From contig DATNIC010000042.1 in NCBI GenBank assembly GCA_035604635.1, positions 1-6,019 on the forward strand: a stretch of DNA of 6,019 bases, given 5' to 3'. The DNA comes from DATNIC01 sp035604635. Its GTDB lineage: Bacteria; Vulcanimicrobiota; Vulcanimicrobiia; Vulcanimicrobiales; Vulcanimicrobiaceae. The first letter of the stretch is position 1. Each line of letters begins with the position of its first letter. Below the pieces are notes generated by a model, which was given only the letters and a program-made list of their open reading frames with translations, searched no databases and had not been told where the DNA came from. The position numbers and the translations under genes are program-made. Of the stretch, positions 1 to 5,964 are shown piece after piece.

Positions 1-2
1 CG

Positions 3-713
3 ACGCCCACCGCTCCAACGGTCACGACGCCGTCGTCGCTGACGGGGACGTACGTCGGCTCATCGGTGCAGACTTCTCCCGCGGGCTCGCCGCAGTATCT
101 CGAGTTCTCGCTCACGCAAAGCGGGACGAGCGTCTCCGGGACGTTTGCCGTCCTTCCGAACGGCAGCCAGACCGGCGGTTTCGGCACATTGAGCGGATCG
201 TTGTCGGGCAGTGCGCTCGCGCTCACCGGAACCAATACGTTCGGCAACACGTGCACGAACACGATCAATGCGACGGCGAGCGGCGCGTTGATCCTCGGAA
301 CCTTCGCGGTCTCGGGGGGCTCGGGCTGCACCGGGAGCGGGACGTTCTCCGCGCAGTTACAGACCTTCACGGTGCCGTCGGTCGCCGGCAATTACAGCGG
401 TACCGTGACCCAGGTGGGCACCTCCGGGACGATGACGATGACGATCACGCAGTCGGGCGCGTTCTTCAGCGGATCGGCGACCTTGACGTTCCCGTCGAAC
501 CCGTCGATGAACGGCAGCGGACAATTCGTCGGGTTCATCTCGAACGCGACGACCGCGCAGTTTACGGTTCTTCCAGGCGGCGGCAATCAAAGCTGCGCTC
601 CGTTCGGGACCGTCACGATCAACGGGAACCAGTTGACCGCATCGTTCAGCGGTTCGAGCACCGGAAACGGCAACTGCAACGGGACGGGGACGTTCACCGT
701 CACGCACTCGTAG
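3..713 (+). CDS. Secreted Ser/Thr/Gly-rich two-repeat beta protein, 5' truncated
   Basis: The frame is open from the left edge, so the true start lies outside the window; a GTG at 66 is inside the first repeat and is unlikely to be the start. The visible 236 residues begin with a Pro/Thr linker (TPTAPTVTTPSS), as is common after a signal peptide or lipobox. Two copies of a ~114-residue unit follow. Unit 1 starts at LTGTYVG (about residue 13) and unit 2 at VAGNYSG (about residue 127). Each has an L/ITQSG motif about 20 residues in, a Gly/Ser/Thr-rich beta-strand pattern, and two Cys (84 and 109; 198 and 225) at matching positions, suggesting one disulfide per unit. Export to the periplasm or cell surface is inferred from composition and Cys pairing. 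I do not recognise a named family or function. It ends 50 bases before the convergent leftward ORF, with hairpins between. Confidence 0.75.
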   Translation, partial: TPTAPTVTTPSSLTGTYVGSSVQTSPAGSPQYLEFSLTQSGTSVSGTFAVLPNGSQTGGFGTLSGSLSGSALALTGTNTFGNTCTNTINATASGALILGTFAVSGGSGCTGSGTFSAQLQTFTVPSVAGNYSGTVTQVGTSGTMTMTITQSGAFFSGSATLTFPSNPSMNGSGQFVGFISNATTAQFTVLPGGGNQSCAPFGTVTINGNQLTASFSGSSTGNGNCNGTGTFTVTHS

Positions 714-726
714 TCGAGGTACGATC

Positions 727-754
727 GGACCCGCGGGTTGCCCGCCGCGGGTCC
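727..754. terminator. GC-rich perfect hairpin, probable bidirectional terminator
   Basis: GGACCCGCGG at 727-736 pairs perfectly with CCGCGGGTCC at 745-754 across an 8-base loop. It lies 14 bases after the stop of the rightward secreted-protein gene and just past the end of the leftward small ORF. No T-run follows directly on either strand, so it is not a textbook intrinsic terminator. Its position between convergent genes supports a termination or transcript-end role. Confidence 0.5.
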
Positions 755-763
755 CCCTCCATC

Positions 764-967
764 TCAAAGCTCTGATTCTATCGAGCTTTTTTCTTTTTCG
801 GTGCGGGTCGCGCGGATGCGCTGCGCGCTGCAATAGCTGGCATCATACGGGCTCACTGGTGGCAAGGCGGGGTTAGTGCTTTGGACTTGCGCATTGGCCA
901 GGACCACCGCTTGCTGAACCAGCCTTGCCGCATAGTAGACATCGGCCAGGGCGGGCACCGAGCTCAC
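764..967 (-). CDS. Small hypothetical ORF, 67 aa
   Basis: GTG start at 967-965. It overlaps the preceding small ORF by four bases (GTGA), and an AAAGGAG lies 12 bases before the GTG, which is a long spacing. The product is an Ala/Val-rich stretch (VYYAARLVQQAVVLANAQ), a Pro-rich middle and a charged end (RTEKEKSS). I recognise no family. The coupling to upstream ORFs and the Shine-Dalgarno-like site are the only support; composition and length could equally be chance. Its last codons overlap the 766-798 hairpin. It is one of two weak ORFs in the otherwise gene-free stretch 714-1153. Confidence 0.22.
   Translation of the reverse strand: MSSVPALADVYYAARLVQQAVVLANAQVQSTNPALPPVSPYDASYCSAQRIRATRTEKEKSSIESEL
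766..798 (+). terminator. Second hairpin with T-rich tail, probable intrinsic terminator
   Basis: AAAGCTC (766-772) pairs with GAGCTTT (783-789) around a 10-base loop, and the 3' arm runs into a T-rich tract (T6-C-T5, 787-798). This has the layout of a rho-independent terminator for the rightward secreted-protein gene, although the 7-bp stem is short and AT-rich. It works only for plus-strand transcripts, and it overlaps the tail of a questionable minus-strand small ORF. Confidence 0.45.
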
Positions 968-1152
968 GTTCTGACCGCGCTCCTTTCTTGGGCATCTCTC
1001 TTCATGACGGCGCAGGCTCGGCTGCTAAGATCGGCCGTCGACGTAATCAAGTACGTGCATCCCCATGCCGGGCAGCGAAATGGATCATCTGGGATTGTAG
1101 CTGCAGTGAGAATCAAGGATGCGATTATGACGCTAAATATGGCCTCATTCAT
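964..1152 (-). CDS. Small hypothetical ORF with hydrophobic N-terminus, 62 aa
   Basis: The ATG at 1152-1150 comes one base after the TAA of the substrate-binding protein gene, and an AGG about 6 bases upstream could serve as a weak ribosome site. Residues 4-19 (AIFSVIIASLILTAAT) form a hydrophobic stretch like a signal peptide or membrane anchor, followed by a short Cys-containing segment with three Cys. No family is recognised. The first half lies in DNA of distinctly lower GC than the rest of the window. It could be a real small exported peptide translated by coupling, a broken remnant, or chance. Confidence 0.28.
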   Translation of the reverse strand: MNEAIFSVIIASLILTAATIPDDPFRCPAWGCTYLITSTADLSSRACAVMKRDAQERSAVRT

Positions 1153-1200
1153 CTTACCTATCGCTTTTCACGATCAAATTGCTTGCGTTGAGAGCATGAT
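1081..1200. other. Local low-GC segment
   Basis: By hand count, 51 of 120 bases here are G or C (42.5%), against 58% in both flanking 60-base blocks and 63% in a sample block inside the oxygenase alpha gene. The segment covers the last ~15 codons of the substrate-binding protein gene and the start of the following small ORF. It may mark a recombination boundary or relaxed sequence at an operon end. No inverted repeats or target duplications were seen at its edges. Confidence 0.5.
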
Positions 1201-2113
1201 CAATTGCATGGTACTTGAATGCCATGTCGAGCGGCGGCTGGACGAGCGCAGGGTCGAGAATGGTCGGATAGGGTGTGCGCGTCATCGAGAGGATCGTTTG
1301 CACGTCGACCTTAGAAGTTTGCGAGAGCAGCTTGGCAGTTTGTTCGTGGTGAGCGTTTGCCCAGCGCGCCGTTTCATAAATCACCTTGACGAAGCGCTTC
1401 GCGATATCTGAGTGCTCGGCGTACCATTCGCTCGTCGTGAACCAGACCCCAATGAGGAATTGTGGGGCAATGACATCATAGGGTTTTGCCAAGATACGGA
1501 ATTTACCGGTTCGCACCGCCGCGGAGAGCCACGGTTCCGTGATGAGGGCGGCGTCCGCGAGGCCGCTTTCGATTCCCACGGCCATCTCGTTGAATGGAAG
1601 CGTGATGAAATGCACCTTCGAGATGTCGACCTGACTGTGGTCGAGCCAAGCCAGCGTGCCGAGATGCGATTGGTCACGCAATGCGATGACCGCGATCGTC
1701 TTACCCACGAAATCGGCGGGAGCACGCAGCGGAGAGCCGCTTGCTACGCAAAGCGCCGAGATCGCGTCACGCGTCGTGTAGAGCCCCCCGCCCGCTATAA
1801 GAACAAGGGGCGCCCCGCGACTGATCTCCTGCGCGAGAGCCGGAACGTTCGAGATCCCGATATCGATGCTTTTGGCCGCAACGCCGGTCATAATCGTCGC
1901 GCCGGTCCGAAACGGCCTGATCTCGACGTTCAAACCCGCCTTCTTGAAGAACCCCTGCTGCTGCGCGTAATAGCCTTCCGAGAAGGCATCGCCCGGGCCG
2001 ACCCCAAGCCGAATCACCGTCTGCGTTTGCGCAGGCGCCGGCATCGCGCACGGTAACGCGAGGAGCATTGCGGCGATGCATCCGGCCAAGCGGACGGGGA
2101 CGGCGTAGCTCAT
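1154..2113 (-). CDS. ABC transporter substrate-binding protein, NMT1/SsuA-TauA type
   Basis: The 319-residue product matches the periplasmic binding proteins of the NMT1/SsuA/TauA/NrtA class, which bind small organic acids, sulfonates, aromatic carboxylates or pyrimidine precursors and deliver them to an ABC permease. Residues 1 to ~29 are a Sec signal peptide (basic Arg8, hydrophobic 9-21, likely cleavage near APAQ). Family signatures follow: YYAQQQGFFKKAGL at 48-61, DIGISNVPAL at 84-93, PADFVGKTIAV at 132-142 and TEPW at 192-195. Length is normal. The ATG at 2113 is chosen because it starts the signal peptide; GGAAGG lies 11 bases upstream. It sits 46 bases downstream of the oxygenase beta gene on the same strand and is probably cotranscribed, so it likely captures the pathway substrate or an analogue. 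No permease or ATPase gene is in the window. Family confidence is high; the ligand is unknown. Confidence 0.88.
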   Translation of the reverse strand: MSYAVPVRLAGCIAAMLLALPCAMPAPAQTQTVIRLGVGPGDAFSEGYYAQQQGFFKKAGLNVEIRPFRTGATIMTGVAAKSIDIGISNVPALAQEISRGAPLVLIAGGGLYTTRDAISALCVASGSPLRAPADFVGKTIAVIALRDQSHLGTLAWLDHSQVDISKVHFITLPFNEMAVGIESGLADAALITEPWLSAAVRTGKFRILAKPYDVIAPQFLIGVWFTTSEWYAEHSDIAKRFVKVIYETARWANAHHEQTAKLLSQTSKVDVQTILSMTRTPYPTILDPALVQPPLDMAFKYHAIDHALNASNLIVKSDR

Positions 2114-2159
2114 GGTGCACAGGGCCTTCCGCTGCCCGTGCGGACAACCTTTCAGCGCG

Positions 2160-2636
2160 CTAAAGCGGGTAGATGATCGAGCCGGGGACCAGGTTCCCGT
2201 CGTAGACGCACACCTTTTCCTTGAAGCGAAGCTCGGGGCCGCTCGTCGCGATCAGGTCGTAGTAACGGCCGACGGCGAGAATCCGCGATCCGGTGTCCTC
2301 GAAACTCTCGAAGACGGCGAAATTCGCAATCGTCCCCACACGCTCGTCCTCGCGACCCGTTATCCGGACGTTAGCGATCAGGTGGCGGATTTGGCGCGGA
2401 ACATACACGCTGGTACGGAGCATCGACGTCACGCGATCGCGCAGCATCCCACGGCCGTCGCACGACATCGTCGGCAAAGGCAACTCGCGCTCGTGGTTCT
2501 CCCGCGAGACGATCTTGTACGTCGCATCGTCGGTGAAAAGGTCCGGCCAGCGCTCGATCTCGTCATCACACACGAAGCCGTACTCGTCGTAGAACGCGCA
2601 GATCCGTGCGTGGAGGTCCGGCGCGACGAGTTCCAT
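2160..2636 (-). CDS. Aromatic-ring-hydroxylating dioxygenase beta subunit
   Basis: The 158-residue product is the small structural subunit (SnoaL/NTF2-like cone fold) of a Rieske ring-hydroxylating oxygenase. It carries no metal and packs with alpha into the hetero-oligomer. Family patterns are visible: FYDEYGFVCDDEIERWPDLF at 15-34, then DDATYKIVSREN at 36-47, CDGRGMLRDRV at 59-69, YVPRQIRHLIANV at 78-90, and a C-terminal GRYYDLI...LRFKEKVCVYD (123-146). It is at the short end of the usual range of about 160-190 residues. The ATG follows directly after the alpha TAA (TAAATG, no gap), with GAGGTGATGGGA shortly upstream, so it is translationally coupled to alpha as expected for a stoichiometric partner. 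Confidence 0.93.
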   Translation of the reverse strand: MELVAPDLHARICAFYDEYGFVCDDEIERWPDLFTDDATYKIVSRENHERELPLPTMSCDGRGMLRDRVTSMLRTSVYVPRQIRHLIANVRITGREDERVGTIANFAVFESFEDTGSRILAVGRYYDLIATSGPELRFKEKVCVYDGNLVPGSIIYPL

Positions 2637-3857
2637 TTACAGTCCCATCACCTCGCGGTAATACTTGTGGAACGCGCGCAGAGGGCCTTCGGTGATGACG
2701 TGATCCTCGTCGCCCGTCGTCAGACCACCCATCTCGATGACGCCCTGCGCCTCACTGAAGGGCCCGGTCCCCTTCTGCGTGAGCTCGACGACCTCGGTGT
2801 CGTCGATCGAGACGAGTCCCGACGGTCCCATGAGATTTGCCAGGCGCAAGCGACGCTGCGTCATCGCCTCGTCGTCCGTCGCATACCCGAAGACCGTCCA
2901 ATGGAAATCGAATCCGCCCGGATCGCCGGTCGTGATGACTTGGCGAATCGCGAGCGCGTTGGACTGCTGCTGCAAAATGATGTTCGGCCAGATCGTCTGC
3001 ATCACGAGCGTCTCGCGGCCCGGAAATTCGCGAATGACGTCGAGGAGCTTCGGCCCTTCGAGCTGCAGATCCATGATCGATTTCATCTCGCGCTTCGCCT
3101 CCGCGCTGGCGTCTCGATCGAGCCGCTCGTTCATCGCCGCGTAGTGCCGGCCGTGCGAATCGAAGACGACGCGCCCGGGTTGATCAGCCCGATTGAGCCC
3201 GAACGAGACCAAGAACACGTGCAAGAGGGTCGCGTGATATGGGTCGCGGATGTTTTCGATGATCAGTTTCCAATTGCACTCGATCCGCTGGCGCCAATAG
3301 CCGAGCACCCGCAGCTCGCGCCCGTCGAACATCCGGTCGAACCATGGCAAGATCTCTCCCAGATACGCCTCGATCGGCTCCATCCCATCGGCGTAGGAAG
3401 CGAAGATCACGCCATTGCGCGTCGTGACGGAGAGCTTTGTCAGAGAGTGCTCGGCCGGATCGAAATCGTCCGGCAGCCCACCCTGCCCCTGAAAGCCTTT
3501 GCGAAACGGGATGCCGATCAGGTTGCCGCGCAGGTCGTACGTCCACTGGTGGTACGGGCATTGCAGCGCTTTCGCGTTACCGTGCGTCCGGTAACAGAAC
3601 GCGACGCCCCGGTGCGCGCAGCGATTCTCGAAGACACCGATCGAGCCGTCCTTGTCACGCGCCAGGACGACCGGCCGGTCGCCGACCGCCGTTCGCTTGA
3701 AATCGCCGTGGCGCGGAATCTCCGCCTCGAGCCCGACGTAGTTCCAGCTGCGGCCCCAAAAGATGCGTTCTTGCTCGCGCTCGTAGATGGACGGATCGGA
3801 ATAGATATCATACGGGATCCGCGCCCACGGCGGGGTGCGGATCGACCCAATGGTCAT
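2637..3857 (-). CDS. Rieske ring-hydroxylating oxygenase alpha subunit, anthranilate/salicylate type
   Basis: A catalytic subunit of 406 residues. The N-terminal Rieske [2Fe-2S] domain has C80-x-H82 and C100-x2-H103 in CAHRG...CPYHQW. The C-terminal catalytic domain has the NWK...EN..DPYH....H motif with D205, H208 and H213, the bridging Asp and two of the mononuclear-iron ligands; D352 or D353 in SIDDTEVVEL is the likely carboxylate ligand. Key residues are intact, so it should be active. The N-terminal pattern (YEREQERIFWGRSWNYVGLEAEIP, shown as family-like from 25 to 48) and the FDP and GVIFA segments resemble from memory the AndAc/NagG/OhbB group, which hydroxylate anthranilate, salicylate or halobenzoates; the real substrate is not shown. 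The ATG overlaps the upstream monooxygenase stop (ATGA), and no strong ribosome site is visible, so translation is probably coupled. The required ferredoxin and reductase are not in the window. Confidence 0.95.
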   Translation of the reverse strand: MTIGSIRTPPWARIPYDIYSDPSIYEREQERIFWGRSWNYVGLEAEIPRHGDFKRTAVGDRPVVLARDKDGSIGVFENRCAHRGVAFCYRTHGNAKALQCPYHQWTYDLRGNLIGIPFRKGFQGQGGLPDDFDPAEHSLTKLSVTTRNGVIFASYADGMEPIEAYLGEILPWFDRMFDGRELRVLGYWRQRIECNWKLIIENIRDPYHATLLHVFLVSFGLNRADQPGRVVFDSHGRHYAAMNERLDRDASAEAKREMKSIMDLQLEGPKLLDVIREFPGRETLVMQTIWPNIILQQQSNALAIRQVITTGDPGGFDFHWTVFGYATDDEAMTQRRLRLANLMGPSGLVSIDDTEVVELTQKGTGPFSEAQGVIEMGGLTTGDEDHVITEGPLRAFHKYYREVMGL

Positions 3858-4921
3858 TTCACGGCTGCGGGGACGAAATGCGAGATGACCTCGTGCGCAA
3901 AGAGCTTGAGCGAACCCATCGCATCATCGAGCCCGAGATCGAAGAAATTGACCTGCATCGACGCGTGCTCGAAGCCGCCGAACTCTTCTTGACAACGTGA
4001 AATGATCGCACGGACTTCTTCGGGAGTGCCGACCCACGCGCTCCCGCTCTCGACTTGGCTTTCGAACGTCTCCGCGCTTAGCTTGTGGACCATCTTGTCG
4101 TAACCCGCATAGTCTTTGGAGCTGGTCCCTGTTGCCCAATCCGACGACGCTTCGACGATCGCTTTCAGGTATGATTCGACCCTCGGCTTCGCGATGCGGC
4201 GCGCGCGGTCGCCGTCGCGGTCGACGAACATGTGGAACGCGAGCATGATCTCGCCCTTCCCCGGATGGCCCGCTTCTCTCCAGGCGTTGCGATAGGCACC
4301 GAGCACCGTCCGCATCACCGGTCCGGCCATCGGAATTGCCATGACGGAGAAGCCCATCTTGCCCGCATAGGCGAACGACTCTTCGTTAATGGTCGCGGCG
4401 ACGTAGAACTTCGGCCGCGGCTTCTGCGTCGGACGCGGGAGTGACGTCGTCTCGACGATGTCGTGGAACGTGCCGTGATGGGTCACGTTCTCTTCGCGCA
4501 GCAGCAGATCGATCTGCTCGAGCCCTTCGCGGAAGCGCGCGATCGACTCGTCGGGTGAAATGTGGAAGCGGCGAAACTCGTGCGGCAGAAACGCCCGTGC
4601 TAAACCCACGTCGAGGCGGCCGTTCGAGATCGCGTCGAGCATCCCGATCTCGCCGGCGACCTTCAGCGGATGATTGAAGACCGGGAGAATTGCACCGGTG
4701 ACGATGCGCAGCTTGTGCGTGCGCGCTGCGGCCGCGGACAAGAACACGACGGGATTGGGGCTGTAGCCGCCGTAGCGCGTAAAATAATGCTCAACGGTGC
4801 GGGCATGCGTGTACCCGAGCCCGTCGGCGGCCTCGCAGAGCGCAAGGCAGTCGTGAAAATATTCGGCCGCGGGCCGTTGATGCGGTCCCACCGACGGGAA
4901 GAACTGAACTCCAAATTCCAT
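3854..4921 (-). CDS. LLM-class (bacterial-luciferase-like) flavin-dependent monooxygenase
   Basis: The 355-residue product is a TIM-barrel member of the luciferase-like family, which uses reduced FMN (or F420 in some branches) for monooxygenation or hydride transfer. Visible signatures are the N-terminal MEFGVQFFPS strand, TVEHYF at 42-47 (the EHH/EHF-type active-site motif, E44-H45), PVFNHPLKVAGE at 80-91 then LDAISNGRLDVGLARAF at 95-111, and a C-terminal VGTPEEV at 297-303. Length is typical. It is the first gene of the leftward operon. The ATG at 4921 begins the first barrel strand, with a G5 run 8 bases upstream. Transcription probably starts within or just after the palindrome 21 bases upstream, placing it under the nearby MarR regulator. 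No flavin reductase is present. Its reaction on the shared substrate is unknown; FMN versus F420 use cannot be told from this sequence alone. Confidence 0.9.
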   Translation of the reverse strand: MEFGVQFFPSVGPHQRPAAEYFHDCLALCEAADGLGYTHARTVEHYFTRYGGYSPNPVVFLSAAAARTHKLRIVTGAILPVFNHPLKVAGEIGMLDAISNGRLDVGLARAFLPHEFRRFHISPDESIARFREGLEQIDLLLREENVTHHGTFHDIVETTSLPRPTQKPRPKFYVAATINEESFAYAGKMGFSVMAIPMAGPVMRTVLGAYRNAWREAGHPGKGEIMLAFHMFVDRDGDRARRIAKPRVESYLKAIVEASSDWATGTSSKDYAGYDKMVHKLSAETFESQVESGSAWVGTPEEVRAIISRCQEEFGGFEHASMQVNFFDLGLDDAMGSLKLFAHEVISHFVPAAVK

Positions 4922-4941
4922 CGGCGCTGCCCCCGCATTAC

Positions 4942-4953
4942 TTACTATAGTAA
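4942..4953. promoter_or_regulatory. Perfect palindrome TTACTATAGTAA, probable MarR operator (copy 1)
   Basis: This 12-bp perfect inverted repeat lies in the divergent gap between the leftward monooxygenase operon (ATG 21 bases away) and the rightward amidohydrolase remnant. The palindrome contains TATAGT, one mismatch from the TATAAT -10 hexamer, on both strands, so a protein bound here would block either promoter. I see no good -35 hexamer on either side. An identical copy stands before the marR gene. Known SlyA/MarR operators are also AT-rich 12-bp-scale palindromes. The assignment is inferred from position and repetition. Confidence 0.65.
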
Positions 4954-4984
4954 CGAAAATGTTCTGGACGGAACGCTTCTACCC

Positions 4985-5422
4985 TTGTCGAAGCCGCGGC
5001 TGGTGCGCATCGACGTTCACGCTCATTACTTCACCAAAGAATATCTCGACCTGCTCGACGAGATGGGCGGGGTGGAACCGACAACTCGGCCGGGCATCCA
5101 AACCGCTTCTGCGCATATGCTGCTCTGCCGCTGCCGCACGTCGACGCGTCGCTCGAGGAGCTCGCACGCGCGATGGACACGCTCGGCGCGGTCGGCGCGA
5201 CGGTCTCGACCTCGGTCCTCGGCAAGGACCTGGGCGATCCGCACTTTGTTCGGCATCGAGCACCTCGTCTTCGGGACGGACTATCCGTTCTGGCGCGAGG
5301 AAGCGCATCAGCTCGCGATGAGCTACATCTTAGAGGCCGGCTTCTCGGAGCGCGACCTGGAGGCAATCTACGGGCGCAACGCCGAGATGCTCTTCGCAGA
5401 CCGGCTGCCGGTGCTGCGATAA
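4985..5422 (+). pseudogene. Amidohydrolase_2 (ACMSD-like) remnant with internal deletions and frameshifts
   Basis: Three pieces of one amidohydrolase-family-2 protein are seen in order. Piece 1 (about 4985-5100) has LVRIDVHAHYF, including the HxH metal site of the first barrel strand; TTG at 4985 or GTG at 5000 may have been the start. Piece 2 (about 5101-5247), in another frame, reads RFCAYAALPLPHVDASLEEL and then GATVSTSVLGKDLGDPHF, typical of the middle of this family. Piece 3 (about 5250-5422), back in the first frame, has EHLVFGTDYPFW with the metal-binding Asp and ends at TAA 5420. Intact members are about 330 residues; about 140 codons remain. Roughly 50 residues seem lost at the first junction and more than 100 at the second, including the regions that carry the other catalytic His residues. 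It should not be functional. The family includes decarboxylases and hydrolases of aromatic-degradation intermediates, which fits the neighbours. Confidence 0.8.
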
Positions 5423-5436
5423 AGGGCTTCGAACGC

Positions 5437-5448
5437 TTACTATAGTAA
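5437..5448. promoter_or_regulatory. Perfect palindrome TTACTATAGTAA, probable MarR operator and -10 (copy 2)
   Basis: An identical copy of the 12-bp palindrome, sharing also the C before it on the plus strand, ends 15 bases before the marR ATG. TATAGT at 5441-5446 is the best -10 candidate, which would start the transcript near 5453 and leave a leader of only about 10 bases. This fits the absence of a Shine-Dalgarno site before marR. No clear -35 is visible. The position predicts negative autoregulation. Confidence 0.65.
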
Positions 5449-5463
5449 TGATCGGCTCGCCGT

Positions 5464-5964
5464 ATGATTCGCAGGACGAGCCGCAAGCCAGAAGCCGGGT
5501 ATTCGGTCGAGTTCGGCGTCGTCGCCGGGGTCGGTTTCGGACGCCGTCTGCGCAATACATCGCGCTTGCTGGACCGCCTCCTCGCTGAAGTCTTGGCGCC
5601 CCATGGCCTGACCTTGAGCCAGTACTTCATCTTGCGCGAGCTCTGGGATGAGGAAGGGCTGACCTTACGCGAGCTTGCGTCGCGCGTCGGCGTCGCCGAG
5701 CCGTCGACGATGACCACCCTCGAGCTCATGGTCGAGCGCGGCTTGGTCGCGCGCACGCAAAGCAAGCAGGACCGGCGCAAGACGCACGTTCACCTGACGC
5801 TCAAGGGCCGCGCGCTACAAAAGACCGTCAAAGAGTCGGTCCTCGGCGCCGGTGCGGTCTGCTTTGACGGGCTGCGCCCAGCGGACCTCAGCCGCGCCGT
5901 CGAGCTCTTCGACAAGATCGTGAACAACATCGCAAGACACACCGCATCAGGAGAGACATCATGA
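5464..5964 (+). CDS. MarR-family winged-helix transcriptional regulator
   Basis: The 166-residue product has the MarR layout. Helices for dimerisation are at about 25-60 (FGRRLRNTSRLLDRLLAEVL, then LTLSQYFILREL). The helix-turn-helix is at about 66-97, with LTLRELASRVGV followed by the recognition helix EPSTMTTLELMVERGLV. The wing contains QDRRKTHVHLTLKG at 102-115 with the usual D-R-R. A C-terminal dimerisation helix follows. These regulators are generally dimeric repressors released by small, often phenolic or aromatic acid ligands. The ATG at 5464 leaves a ~20-residue tail before the conserved part; no Shine-Dalgarno is seen and no better in-frame start exists. It is preceded by a palindrome also found before the oxygenase operon, which suggests it represses both. 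Its stop overlaps the start of the next gene (ATGA), so the two are coupled. Confidence 0.93.
   Translation: MIRRTSRKPEAGYSVEFGVVAGVGFGRRLRNTSRLLDRLLAEVLAPHGLTLSQYFILRELWDEEGLTLRELASRVGVAEPSTMTTLELMVERGLVARTQSKQDRRKTHVHLTLKGRALQKTVKESVLGAGAVCFDGLRPADLSRAVELFDKIVNNIARHTASGETS

Noticed and set aside
881..1411. A 176-codon plus-strand frame
   Set aside because: It runs antisense through the C-terminal half of the binding-protein gene and has no motif or ribosome site; composition does not look like protein coding.
1412..2056. A 214-codon plus-strand frame opposite the binding-protein gene
   Set aside because: Arg-rich antisense shadow of a gene with a clear signal peptide and family motifs on the other strand.
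2078..2089. LAGC lipobox-like motif at residues 9-12 of the binding protein
   Set aside because: It precedes rather than follows the hydrophobic core of the signal peptide, so it cannot act as a lipoprotein cleavage site.
2112..3992. A 626-codon open frame on the plus strand opposite the oxygenase genes
   Set aside because: It is antisense to two clear family members, has an Arg/Asp/His/Val-rich composition typical of mirror frames in GC-rich DNA, and shows no recognisable domain.
4670..4980. Long 5' extension of the amidohydrolase remnant frame
   Set aside because: This part is antisense to the LLM monooxygenase N-terminus and crosses the divergent promoter; the family homology begins only near 5000.
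5428..5433. TTCGAA palindrome just before the second operator copy
   Set aside because: Six bases only, not present at the first operator, and expected by chance.
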